The notes under the pieces: generated by a model
Databases searched by the model: none
What the model saw: the letters and a program-made list of their open reading frames with translations, nothing else
What the model was told of the DNA's origin: nothing
Translations under genes and position numbers: made by a program
Shown here: positions 55,043 through 63,219 of the stretch, one piece after another
Layout: every line of letters begins with the position of its first letter
Position numbering within the stretch: the first letter of the stretch is position 1
NCBI GenBank assembly: GCA_913052485.1
Contig: CAJXDN010000005.1
Location: 1 to 64,000, forward strand
Direction: 5' to 3'
Source: an uncultured Flammeovirgaceae bacterium
GTDB lineage: Bacteria > Bacteroidota > Bacteroidia > Cytophagales > MED-G16
DNA: 64,000 nt

Positions 55043-56512
55043 ATGGAATGGTACGAAGCTCTAATACTCGGGATAGTTCAAGGATTAACTGAGTTTCTTC
55101 CAATTAGTAGTAGCGGTCATCTTGAAATAGCATCATATCTTTTAAAAACAAACCCCTCGGAAAACTTGGTGTTTACAGTAGTTGTTCACATAGCAACAGC
55201 AATTAGTATAATTTATGTTTTCAGAAAAGATATTAGTGAAATCATAAAAGGTCTCATACAATTTAAAAAAGAGGATATTGATTTCACACTTAAAATATTG
55301 ATATCTAGCATACCAGTAGGAGTGATTGGAGTATTATTTGAGAAAGAGGTTGAATCTTTTTTTACAGGTAATATTGTCTTAGTTGGCTCCATGTTATTGG
55401 TAACCGCTGCATTATTATTTTTTACATACTTCAAAAAGGATGATTCCAAAAAAAATATTTCTTACACTGACGCTATAATTATAGGCTTGGCTCAGGCCCT
55501 AGCTATACTTCCAGGTATATCTAGGTCTGGATCAACAATTTCCATGGCTTTACTATTAAATGTAAATAGGGAGAAAGCGACAAAGTTTTCTTTCCTAATG
55601 GTACTTGTTCCTATTTTTGGAATTTTGATTTTAAAATCTATTAAAGGATTTACAGAAATTTCAGGATCATCTAATTTAATTTTATTTGATTCCTCATATA
55701 TAGTTGGATTTATCTCAGCATTATTCAGTGGAGTATTTGCATGTAAGGTAATGCTTAAAATAGTTAAAGAAAGTAAGTTAATTTATTTTGCGGCCTACTG
55801 TTTATTAGTTGGATCAATTGGGATTTTTTTCGGATCAAAAAACTCAAATGAAACATTTTACATAACTCCCATAAAAGAGTTAGGTGAGCTAAGAGAAATT
55901 TCAAAAAATTCAAATCCTCCGACTCTTGACAGTTTAGACTCCCACAAAAAGTTAATAGATCTTAAAAAACTAGATGATGAGTTTCAATTAGATATAAGAT
56001 ATGCATCTACAAATAATTTTATGAGATCAAAATTCTATGAGAATGAGAGAGCTTTTTTTAATTCAAGTGCAGCAGAAAAATTGATTGATGCCAAAAATGA
56101 GTTAAAAATATTAGGATATGGAATAATAATATATGACGCCTACCGACCTTGGTTTGTAACAAAGATGTTTTGGGAGGGCACTCCTGAGAATCTTAAACAT
56201 TTTGTTGCCAATCCAGAAAATGGATCTTCACACAACAAAGGATGTGCAATTGATATAGGACTTTATGACATCACAACAGGAGAAAGTATTGTTATGATCT
56301 CAGGATATGATGAATTTACAGAAAGAGCATATCCGAACTATGTGGGGGGGTCAAAAAAACAAAGGGATATACGAGATATGCTTATTCGAGTTATGAAAAA
56401 AAATGATTTCACTGTATACGAATACGAGTGGTGGCATTTTAATTATAATAAATGTAATTCAGGAATTATGGATTATTCGTTTTCTGAGTTAGACTCACTC
56501 AATTCCGTCTAG
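55043..56512 (+). CDS. uppP: fusion: undecaprenyl-diphosphatase UppP + VanX/DdpX D-Ala-D-Ala dipeptidase
   Basis: This 489-aa protein carries two full enzymes. Residues 1-265 are UppP (BacA), which recycles undecaprenyl pyrophosphate; its two active motifs GLTEFLPISSSGH (14-26) and PGISRSGST (157-165) are intact, with about eight helices. Residues about 275-485 are an M15D D-Ala-D-Ala dipeptidase: Arg in DAYRPW (R368), zinc ligands in SSHNKGCAIDIGLYD (H397, D404) and EYEWWHF (E462, H465). All five match VanX. The linker KELGELREISKNSNPP looks like the normal start of mature dipeptidases in this group, so the signal peptide is replaced by UppP's last helix (246-264). There is no stop or frameshift between. 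VanH/VanA-type genes are absent, so a wall-recycling role is more likely than glycopeptide resistance. It overlaps the convergent lipoprotein gene by 18 bases. Confidence 0.9.
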   Translation: MEWYEALILGIVQGLTEFLPISSSGHLEIASYLLKTNPSENLVFTVVVHIATAISIIYVFRKDISEIIKGLIQFKKEDIDFTLKILISSIPVGVIGVLFEKEVESFFTGNIVLVGSMLLVTAALLFFTYFKKDDSKKNISYTDAIIIGLAQALAILPGISRSGSTISMALLLNVNREKATKFSFLMVLVPIFGILILKSIKGFTEISGSSNLILFDSSYIVGFISALFSGVFACKVMLKIVKESKLIYFAAYCLLVGSIGIFFGSKNSNETFYITPIKELGELREISKNSNPPTLDSLDSHKKLIDLKKLDDEFQLDIRYASTNNFMRSKFYENERAFFNSSAAEKLIDAKNELKILGYGIIIYDAYRPWFVTKMFWEGTPENLKHFVANPENGSSHNKGCAIDIGLYDITTGESIVMISGYDEFTERAYPNYVGGSKKQRDIRDMLIRVMKKNDFTVYEYEWWHFNYNKCNSGIMDYSFSELDSLNSV

Positions 56513-56920
56513 AATTTTTTGGCCTGAGGACATACTTGTTTTAAATTTTTCTGACACATCATTGATACTTTTCATAAATTCATTAAGTTTAGTGTTAACA
56601 TGCAATAGGTCAATTCCCTCAAGATTGTCATGTGTTTTTCTGTCCATAGGATATTTATCAAAAGAGAACTCATTACTGAAATCTTTCATAAAATTCATCA
56701 TTGACATTCTTGCAAAATCAAGGTTCTTAATAGCCTCATTATCTTCCTCTATTCCATCTATTTCTAATAGACCGTTTTTGATATCTTTAATGGTTTTCAT
56801 TTCAAGCATTAGATCATCATGTTCTTTCATTATATCATCCAAAAGCTCTACATTAGATTGATGAAGACTGTTATTATTAGAACAAGAGATTAATAGAAAT
56901 AATATAAATATATACCTCAT
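56495..56920 (-). CDS. small helical lipoprotein, unknown function
   Basis: This 141-aa predicted lipoprotein has a signal peptide ending in LLISC (Cys 13). The mature part is mostly helical and rich in Met, Asp, Glu and Lys (KEHDDLMLEMKTIKDI, DFARMSMMNFMKDFS), likely a coiled coil. Similar short lipoproteins occur beside barrel-type outer-membrane proteins in Bacteroidota, but I cannot name the family. It starts 2 bases after the upstream OMP gene, so the two are one unit. It converges on and overlaps the uppP-vanX gene by 18 bases. Confidence 0.7.
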   Translation of the reverse strand: MRYIFILFLLISCSNNNSLHQSNVELLDDIMKEHDDLMLEMKTIKDIKNGLLEIDGIEEDNEAIKNLDFARMSMMNFMKDFSNEFSFDKYPMDRKTHDNLEGIDLLHVNTKLNEFMKSINDVSEKFKTSMSSGQKILDGIE

Positions 56921-56922
56921 AA

Positions 56923-58317
56923 TTAATGGTTTTTATGTCCACCTGGACTGTATTGTAAATTTAGGATAAAATGATTATAACTACCAACCTGAAGACCATT
57001 ATAACTCATATGAGATGGGAAGGAATACTCAAAAGAAACCCTTGAATTTCTTAGTAAGCCCTTGTTCATAGAAAGGTTTAACCCAAAAGAAGTATTTAAT
57101 AAAATTTCTCCACTATTATTTGAGTTATTTAATATCATTAGTGTCCTATTCAATCTACTATCCTCACCTGAAATAGACTTTTTATTTATGTAATTTTGTC
57201 TTATACTAAGACTTAAAAAATTCGTAATTTTTACTGCCAACCAGTAATTTATATTCAACTCATTACCGTAAGAGTATCCTACAGAATTGTCAGCTAATCC
57301 AACTAAATATAGTGGCTGTAATCCACCTGAAATTTTTTTAAGTTGGAACAAATACGTGAATCCCATTCTTACAGAGAAATAACCAGAACCTGTCTGCATG
57401 GAATAAGGCATGATGTTAATTTTATTTTTTTTATTAATGTTTCCTGAAGGAATAACTAATCCAACATTCGAGTGGAGCTTCATATTTTTTTTACTGAATA
57501 AACTGTAGAGCGCTTGAAAATCTATATCTCCAAACCCCTGAGAGATTAAATTATTATCTCCATTTAATAGCACATTATAAATTGTTTTTTTGTTAAGGAG
57601 AGAGACCTTAGTGTATAATGTCAAATTTTTATGAACTCCGTACATCATCTCAAGAGAGTGAGTGTTAAATGACTGTGAGATAATATCTCTTTGATAGTAA
57701 GAATATATTTCTTCACTGGTAAACCTATTATTATGATTATATGTTCCCACGCCATTAGATAAATTATACTTATATCCTATCATGATTCCCCCTTTGCTGT
57801 GTACATGATCAGCATCAACTCCTGAGGGTGCATGAGAGTCAGGTCTCGATGAATCCCACATTTCCATATTCATCTTCATGAAATGGTCCTGAACATCAAT
57901 AAATTTATTATTGTCGGATACTAAATAATTCTTAGAAATAATATTTTCAGTTAAAACCTCAATAGATTTTTCTAGATCCTTTATCTTATCCAAAGAAAAC
58001 TCAGCAACAACTTTATCAGAATTATTTTTATCAATTATAAAACCCTTAAAGTTATTAATCATGAGTTCTGAAGTCCTGACATACCTCCAACCAAATGAAA
58101 CCGTAATAAAATACCTTGGGTCTTCAGGTGATTCGTATCCTCTGCTTGCTAGTGATCTAATTATCTGATTTCCAACCCTGTTGTCAGTGGCGTCAAAACC
58201 AGAGCTCATATCTATTTTACTTACGATATTTATTGATATATTTTTAGTGTTACTTATCTTTTGAGATAAAGTCTCATAAGAAATAATAATAATAAAAAAG
58301 AATAAATATTTTTTCAT
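56923..58317 (-). CDS. outer-membrane barrel protein with N-terminal DUF4136-like domain and His-rich motif
   Basis: This 464-aa secreted protein (signal to about residue 19) has two parts. Residues 25-130 resemble DUF4136-like lipoprotein domains (VGNQIIRSLASRGYES, then FKGFIIDKNNSDKVVAEF). From 162 to 177 comes HAPSGVDADHVHSKGG, a variant of the HAPxGVMGDHxHKKGEW motif in barrel proteins often found with copper or metal genes. The rest (about 178-464) is a beta barrel ending in YNHFILNLQYSPGG. It may bind or pass a metal ion, inferred from the motif only. It pairs with the downstream lipoprotein gene. Confidence 0.68.
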   Translation of the reverse strand: MKKYLFFFIIIISYETLSQKISNTKNISINIVSKIDMSSGFDATDNRVGNQIIRSLASRGYESPEDPRYFITVSFGWRYVRTSELMINNFKGFIIDKNNSDKVVAEFSLDKIKDLEKSIEVLTENIISKNYLVSDNNKFIDVQDHFMKMNMEMWDSSRPDSHAPSGVDADHVHSKGGIMIGYKYNLSNGVGTYNHNNRFTSEEIYSYYQRDIISQSFNTHSLEMMYGVHKNLTLYTKVSLLNKKTIYNVLLNGDNNLISQGFGDIDFQALYSLFSKKNMKLHSNVGLVIPSGNINKKNKINIMPYSMQTGSGYFSVRMGFTYLFQLKKISGGLQPLYLVGLADNSVGYSYGNELNINYWLAVKITNFLSLSIRQNYINKKSISGEDSRLNRTLMILNNSNNSGEILLNTSFGLNLSMNKGLLRNSRVSFEYSFPSHMSYNGLQVGSYNHFILNLQYSPGGHKNH

Positions 58318-58376
58318 AGAATTTCTTTACTAAAATAAATCTTTTACTTTGCCCATAAAAGTGATTTAAACATCTT

Positions 58377-59075
58377 ATGAGCTTTCTTGAAAAATACAAT
58401 AGTGGACAAACATTACTTGTTGATAAGGAGCTTGATTGGACATCTTTCGATGTTGTAAAAAAAATAAAAAATATAATCAAATGTAGGAAAGTAGGTCACG
58501 CAGGTACTCTTGATCCATTAGCTACAGGTTTACTTATTATTTGTACAGGAAAAAACACAAAAAAAATTAATGAAATTCAAAATCAAAATAAAGAGTACTC
58601 AGGCCAATTTACGATAGGAAAGACGACACCATCTCATGATCTAGAGACGGAATTCATAAACGAAAATGATATTTCAGATATCTCTGATAAAGTCATCCTA
58701 AGTGTAAGCGAATCTTTTGTGGGAGAACAGTTTCAAAGACCACCTAAGTTTTCAGCGGTTAAGGTTAGTGGGAGAAGGGCATATGAGTACGCTAGAGATA
58801 ATAAAAAAGTAATCATTAAAGAAAAAAAAATCACAATATTTAGCTTTAATATAACTTCTATCAACTTGCCAAACATAAACTTCAATATAACGTGTACCAA
58901 GGGTACATACATAAGATCAATTGCTCGAGACTTTGGTAAAAAATTAGGATGTGGAGCAGTTCTTACCAAACTTAAAAGAACGAAGATTGGAGACTTTGAT
59001 GTTAAAAATGCAAATAAGATAGATTATTTGGTTAGTAAATTAAAAAGAGAAAAGATTGAAAATAATCAAGGATAA
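58377..59075 (+). CDS. truB: tRNA pseudouridine-55 synthase TruB
   Basis: TruB (232 aa) makes pseudouridine 55 in tRNA. The catalytic Asp is in KVGHAGTLDPLATGLLII, and the RPPKFSAVKVSGRRAYEYAR and CTKGTYIRSIARDFG motifs follow. The C-terminal PUA domain is absent or very short, as in many bacterial forms. It is divergent from the OMP gene with 59 bases between start codons, and ribF overlaps its end by 20 bases. Confidence 0.96.
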   Translation: MSFLEKYNSGQTLLVDKELDWTSFDVVKKIKNIIKCRKVGHAGTLDPLATGLLIICTGKNTKKINEIQNQNKEYSGQFTIGKTTPSHDLETEFINENDISDISDKVILSVSESFVGEQFQRPPKFSAVKVSGRRAYEYARDNKKVIIKEKKITIFSFNITSINLPNINFNITCTKGTYIRSIARDFGKKLGCGAVLTKLKRTKIGDFDVKNANKIDYLVSKLKREKIENNQG

Positions 59076-60000
59076 ATCCACAGTAAAATCAAGTGGGTAT
59101 ACGATTGCGACAATAGGTTACTTCGATGGTATCCATCTCGGTCACAAAAAAATAATCAATGAGATTGTTAAGCAGGCAAAACAAAAAGATGGAACCAGTA
59201 TATTAATTACATTCTGGCCACACCCAAGAACAGTTCTTGAGGCTAATTCAGAAATTGACTTTCTATTAAGTAATTCTGAAAAAATTAAATTTTTAGAGGA
59301 AGAGGGTCTTGATCTAATTTATCTGATTGAGTTTACTAGGGATTTCTCCAAAATAAAAGCAAAAGAATTTGTTCAAAACTATTTAGTTGAGAAATTAGAC
59401 ATAGATAAGCTTGTTATTGGTTACAATCACAACTTTGGTTATAGGAGAGAAGGAAATTATAATTTTTTAGAAAGAAATAGAGAAAAATTTGAGTTTGATA
59501 TTCAGGAAATTAAAAAGAAAGAAATTGATCAAAACCTAAACATAAGTTCTTCAGATATCAGGAGAGAAATTCTCTCAGGAAACATTGAACAGGCTAATCT
59601 AATGCTCGGATATAGTTTTTTTATATCGGGTACAGTTATTCGAGGAGATGGAATCGGAAAAAAAATTGGATTTCCTACAGCAAATATTTCAATTGAAGAA
59701 GATGAAAAAATTTTACCAGGAAATGGAGTTTACGCCTGTAAAGCACAATTTGAAGATAAAATCAATTCTGGAATGTTAAATATTGGCTACAGGCCTACTG
59801 TTGATGGGAAAGAGAGGAGAATTGAAATTCATATTTTTGGGATAAATTATAATTTTTACGGAAAAAATCTCAAAATTATAATAATAAAAAAAATCAGGGA
59901 TGAGATTAAGTTTAACTCTCTTGATGAACTTAAAGACCAGTTAAGAAAAGATAAAATTGAATCAAATAAAGTTTTAAATAATGAAAAAGTCAGAAATTAA
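59056..60000 (+). CDS. ribF: bifunctional riboflavin kinase/FAD synthetase RibF
   Basis: RibF (314 aa) makes FMN and then FAD. The N-terminal nucleotidyltransferase has TIGYFDGIHLGHKKII (20-35) and SSSDIRREI; the C-terminal kinase domain (about 185-310) has GKKIGFPTANI and NGVYAC. The start is TTG at 59056, inside truB; no ATG fits, and the distance to the first motif is right for the family. gldC overlaps its end by 20 bases, so truB-ribF-gldC are tightly coupled. Confidence 0.95.
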   Translation: MKIIKDKSTVKSSGYTIATIGYFDGIHLGHKKIINEIVKQAKQKDGTSILITFWPHPRTVLEANSEIDFLLSNSEKIKFLEEEGLDLIYLIEFTRDFSKIKAKEFVQNYLVEKLDIDKLVIGYNHNFGYRREGNYNFLERNREKFEFDIQEIKKKEIDQNLNISSSDIRREILSGNIEQANLMLGYSFFISGTVIRGDGIGKKIGFPTANISIEEDEKILPGNGVYACKAQFEDKINSGMLNIGYRPTVDGKERRIEIHIFGINYNFYGKNLKIIIIKKIRDEIKFNSLDELKDQLRKDKIESNKVLNNEKVRN

Positions 60001-60313
60001 ATTTTTTGTAACACTTGATGAAGAGAATATACCTGAAAAGATTGAGTGGATGGCTGAAGATAATATAAATAGTGGTTTATCCGAGACGAAAACTATTAGT
60101 ATATCACTCTGGGATGAGAAAAAGAATAATACATTGAGGATAGATCTATGGACAAAAGAAATGAAAACTGATGAGATGAAGAGGTTTTATGTTGACTGCA
60201 TTGGTGGACTAAGTCAGAGTATCCTCAACTCGACAGGGGATGAGTTCATGTCAAAAGAGACAAATAAGCTATGTGATAGGCTCATAGAACACATTAAAAA
60301 TAAGTCTGATTAA
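59981..60313 (+). CDS. gldC: gliding motility protein GldC
   Basis: GldC (110 aa) is a small cytoplasmic protein of the Bacteroidota gliding set, with role unknown at the molecular level. It reads KSEIKFFVTLDEENIPEKIEW, then SLWDEKKNNTLRIDLWTKEMKTDEMKRF, matching the family closely. It overlaps ribF by 20 bases. GldC alone does not prove gliding, since it also occurs in non-gliding Bacteroidota. Confidence 0.93.
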   Translation: MKKSEIKFFVTLDEENIPEKIEWMAEDNINSGLSETKTISISLWDEKKNNTLRIDLWTKEMKTDEMKRFYVDCIGGLSQSILNSTGDEFMSKETNKLCDRLIEHIKNKSD

Positions 60314-60319
60314 TTCTAG

Positions 60320-60368
60320 TAATAGCTAAATTTTGATTAATTTACGTCGTTGTTATGCTAATAGCTAA
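60320..60368 (+). repeat. direct repeat TAATAGCTAA in the upstream region of the TonB receptor
   Basis: Two exact copies of TAATAGCTAA lie at 60320-60329 and 60359-60368, start-to-start 39 bases, in the 85-base gap before the receptor gene. Both are followed by similar AT-rich stretches. They could be operator half-sites or part of a duplicated promoter; no perfect TAnnTTTG is seen. Confidence 0.4.
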
Positions 60369-60398
60369 CTTGAATTTTAACATAAAACTATAAAGTGT

Positions 60399-63206
60399 AT
60401 GAATAATTTTGTTAAGAAATTAGTCTGCCTTTTCTTATTATTTTCAACAGTATCTATTCAATCTTTTTCTCAGAGTATCTCTGTATCTGGAAATGTTTCA
60501 GATGAAAACGGTGGTTTAGTTGGCGTAAATATTTTAGTGAAAGGCAAGATACTAGGAACCGTCTCGGATAGAGATGGTAATTTTAGTTTGAATGTTGCTG
60601 AATCATCTGCAACATTAGTTTTTTCAATTGTTGGATACCAGACAGAAGAGGTGAGTGTCTCCTCTAATGTTTCTGATCTAAACGTTACCATGACGGAAAG
60701 TATTCTTCTTGGTAGCGAAGTAGTTGTATCTGCTTCAAGAGTTGAGCAAAGTATCTTAGAAGCACCCGTTACAATTGAAAAGATGGATCTACTTGAAATC
60801 CAGAATTCAGCGACTGCTGACTTTATGGATCAGCTTGAACACATTAAAGGTGTAAAAGTTAGTAGAGGAAGTCTAAACTTTGCGGCAGTTAATACTAGAG
60901 GTTTTGCAACTGATGCGAATACAAGATTCGTTCAGTTAGTCGACGGAATGGACACTTCTGCTCCGTTACTTAACTTCCCAACTGGTAACTTAGTTGGAAT
61001 AAATCCTCTCGATCTTGAAAGCGTAGAGATTATACCTGGTGCGTCATCTGCACTGTATGGACCAAATGCTTTCAACGGTGTTATGTCAATGGCTAGTAAG
61101 AGTCCTTTTGAATACCAGGGGCTATCTGCACAAGTAATGCAAGGTTATACCACATCACACAGAGGTGGTAACGAAAACAATGGTTATTCTAAGTACAACT
61201 TGAGATACGCAAAAGCTATTAATGATAAGCTTGCATTCAAAGTTAACTTCTCATATGACATGGCGACTGACTGGATTGCAAATGATTATATGACAAATGT
61301 CGATGCTGCAGGTAATGCCTTCGGAGATATTGATATGAGGGGAATGCCTAACTTCAACGGTCTCAATCTACACGGTGACGAGACTCAAGTTGCAGTTCCA
61401 GTGATGGCAGCTGCTTCTCTAGTTGGAGGTTGGGTGTCACAATTACCAGAGCAGGTCTTAGACTTAAGAAGAACTGGACTACCAGAAGAGTTCTTACTTG
61501 ATAATAATGACGCGAAGAATATGAAGTATGACATCGGTGTCAATTACAGAATCAATGATAACCTTGAAGCATCACTAGTATATAGAAAAGGTGGTGGTAA
61601 TACCATCTACACTGGAGCTCAAAAATATGCTTTAAGAGACTTTGGTCAGCAATTCTTTAAAGTTGGACTTGAGAGTGATAAGCTCAAATTCAAAGTTTAT
61701 CAGTCAATAACTGACGCAGGAAATTCATATAATGTAGGTGCCCTTGGCGCTATCATGAACGAGGCATTCAGTCCTACTCAAGCACAGTGGGGACCAACAT
61801 ATCTCCAGACATATATTACTGCTATGCAAGGATACGTACCTGGAGTGCCAGCAGGAGATACATATTATGCTCATGCAACAGCAAGGCAACAAGCTGATGC
61901 TGGAATTCCAGCTGTTGGATCTGCAGAGTGGATGGGTGTTAGAGATCAAGTAATTTCTAACAGATTCCAGGATCCTAATGCTCCAGGAGCAAATTTCTAT
62001 GATAACTCTAAGCTAACACATGCTGATATTACTTACGAAGCTGCTGACTGGTTACTAGTTGGGGCTAACTACAGAAACTACGGTATTTTCACAGACGGAA
62101 CAATCTTTAACGAGGACCCAGAGGGAACAGGTGTTAATTCGAGAATTAATATCGGTGAATTTGGTGCTTTTGCTCAAGTTAATACTGAAGTGTTTGATGG
62201 TTTTAGATTTATCGGATCATTGAGATATGATAAGAACCAAAACTACGAGGGACAGGTTACACCAAGGGTTGCAGCAGTTTATACTTTTTCTGAAAAACAT
62301 AATATCAGATTTAGTTATCAGACTGGTTTTAGAAGCCCAGATACCCAATCTCAATTTATTTTCTTCCCGGCTGGGACATCAACTCTTCTCGGAACCGCAA
62401 AGTCTAACGCTGAGAGATATGGTGTAATGGAAGGTGGAGCCTGGACAAATGATTCTTATCGAGCATTCTTACTATCTGGTGGAACATTAGATCCAGCTAC
62501 TGGAGATCCGATAGGTGGTAATTCAGCTTTGTTAGAAGAAGCTTATGTCGATTACATTACGCCGGAGAAGTTATCTTCAATCGAGATTGGTTATAAGGGT
62601 ATAATAGGAAATGTATTACTTGTTGATATGAACTACTATAATACAAATTATACTGATTTCGAAGGTGGTCAAAATGTGAACGCCAAGTTTGCTTCAACAC
62701 ACAAAGGACAGCCAATTCCAGCTGGATATACGTGGGCACTAAATAGTAACACAGATGCAGACGTTAGATCTTGGGGATTTGGTCTTGGAATGACAGTTGA
62801 TCTAGGGTTAGGTTACAAATTAACTGGTAATTATAACTACAAAAATTTAGAGATTGACGGTTCTGATCCTTCAGAAAGTGATTTTATCTCTTATTTTAAC
62901 ACACCAGAGAATATGTACTCTTTTACTTTTTCAAATAGAGAAGTATTCAAAAACTTTGGATTCTCAGCAAGTCTAAGATTCCAGGATGACTTCTTATACG
63001 AAAGTACTTTCGCTAATATGCATATCCCAGCTTACGGAACTTTTGACGCTCAAGTAAACTATAAACTTGAAAGTCTGAAGACAATTGTTAAAGTTGGTGC
63101 TAACCATATTGGAATTGATAACAATGATTACAGATCTAGACCAGGTGGTCCATTTGTTGGAAAACTTTTCTATGTATCTCTAACATTTGACGAATTTTTA
63201 AACTGA
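60399..63206 (+). CDS. TonB-dependent outer-membrane receptor with CarboxypepD_reg-like domain
   Basis: This 935-aa receptor has a signal peptide (to about residue 25, FSTVSIQSFSQS) and a carboxypeptidase-D-like domain (about 28-105: SGNVSDENGGLVGVNILVKG, TVSDRDGNFSL). A plug domain follows (about 115-230, with VEIIPGASSALYGPNAFNGVM), then a 22-strand barrel ending in KLFYVSLTFDEFLN. It imports an unknown ligand using TonB energy. Its base and codon use are visibly less AT-rich than its neighbours, as in highly expressed outer-membrane proteins. It is followed after 13 bases by an SGNH-like lipoprotein, a common pairing in this phylum. It lacks SusC-type context (no SusD). Confidence 0.94.
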   Translation: MNNFVKKLVCLFLLFSTVSIQSFSQSISVSGNVSDENGGLVGVNILVKGKILGTVSDRDGNFSLNVAESSATLVFSIVGYQTEEVSVSSNVSDLNVTMTESILLGSEVVVSASRVEQSILEAPVTIEKMDLLEIQNSATADFMDQLEHIKGVKVSRGSLNFAAVNTRGFATDANTRFVQLVDGMDTSAPLLNFPTGNLVGINPLDLESVEIIPGASSALYGPNAFNGVMSMASKSPFEYQGLSAQVMQGYTTSHRGGNENNGYSKYNLRYAKAINDKLAFKVNFSYDMATDWIANDYMTNVDAAGNAFGDIDMRGMPNFNGLNLHGDETQVAVPVMAAASLVGGWVSQLPEQVLDLRRTGLPEEFLLDNNDAKNMKYDIGVNYRINDNLEASLVYRKGGGNTIYTGAQKYALRDFGQQFFKVGLESDKLKFKVYQSITDAGNSYNVGALGAIMNEAFSPTQAQWGPTYLQTYITAMQGYVPGVPAGDTYYAHATARQQADAGIPAVGSAEWMGVRDQVISNRFQDPNAPGANFYDNSKLTHADITYEAADWLLVGANYRNYGIFTDGTIFNEDPEGTGVNSRINIGEFGAFAQVNTEVFDGFRFIGSLRYDKNQNYEGQVTPRVAAVYTFSEKHNIRFSYQTGFRSPDTQSQFIFFPAGTSTLLGTAKSNAERYGVMEGGAWTNDSYRAFLLSGGTLDPATGDPIGGNSALLEEAYVDYITPEKLSSIEIGYKGIIGNVLLVDMNYYNTNYTDFEGGQNVNAKFASTHKGQPIPAGYTWALNSNTDADVRSWGFGLGMTVDLGLGYKLTGNYNYKNLEIDGSDPSESDFISYFNTPENMYSFTFSNREVFKNFGFSASLRFQDDFLYESTFANMHIPAYGTFDAQVNYKLESLKTIVKVGANHIGIDNNDYRSRPGGPFVGKLFYVSLTFDEFLN

Positions 63207-63219
63207 TAAATTAATAATT

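Noticed and set aside
55043-56512. VanX domain as evidence of a vancomycin-resistance cluster
   Set aside because: No VanH dehydrogenase or VanA-type D-Ala-D-Lac ligase and no VanRS nearby; Gram-negative cells are mostly shielded from glycopeptides. A wall-recycling role fits better.
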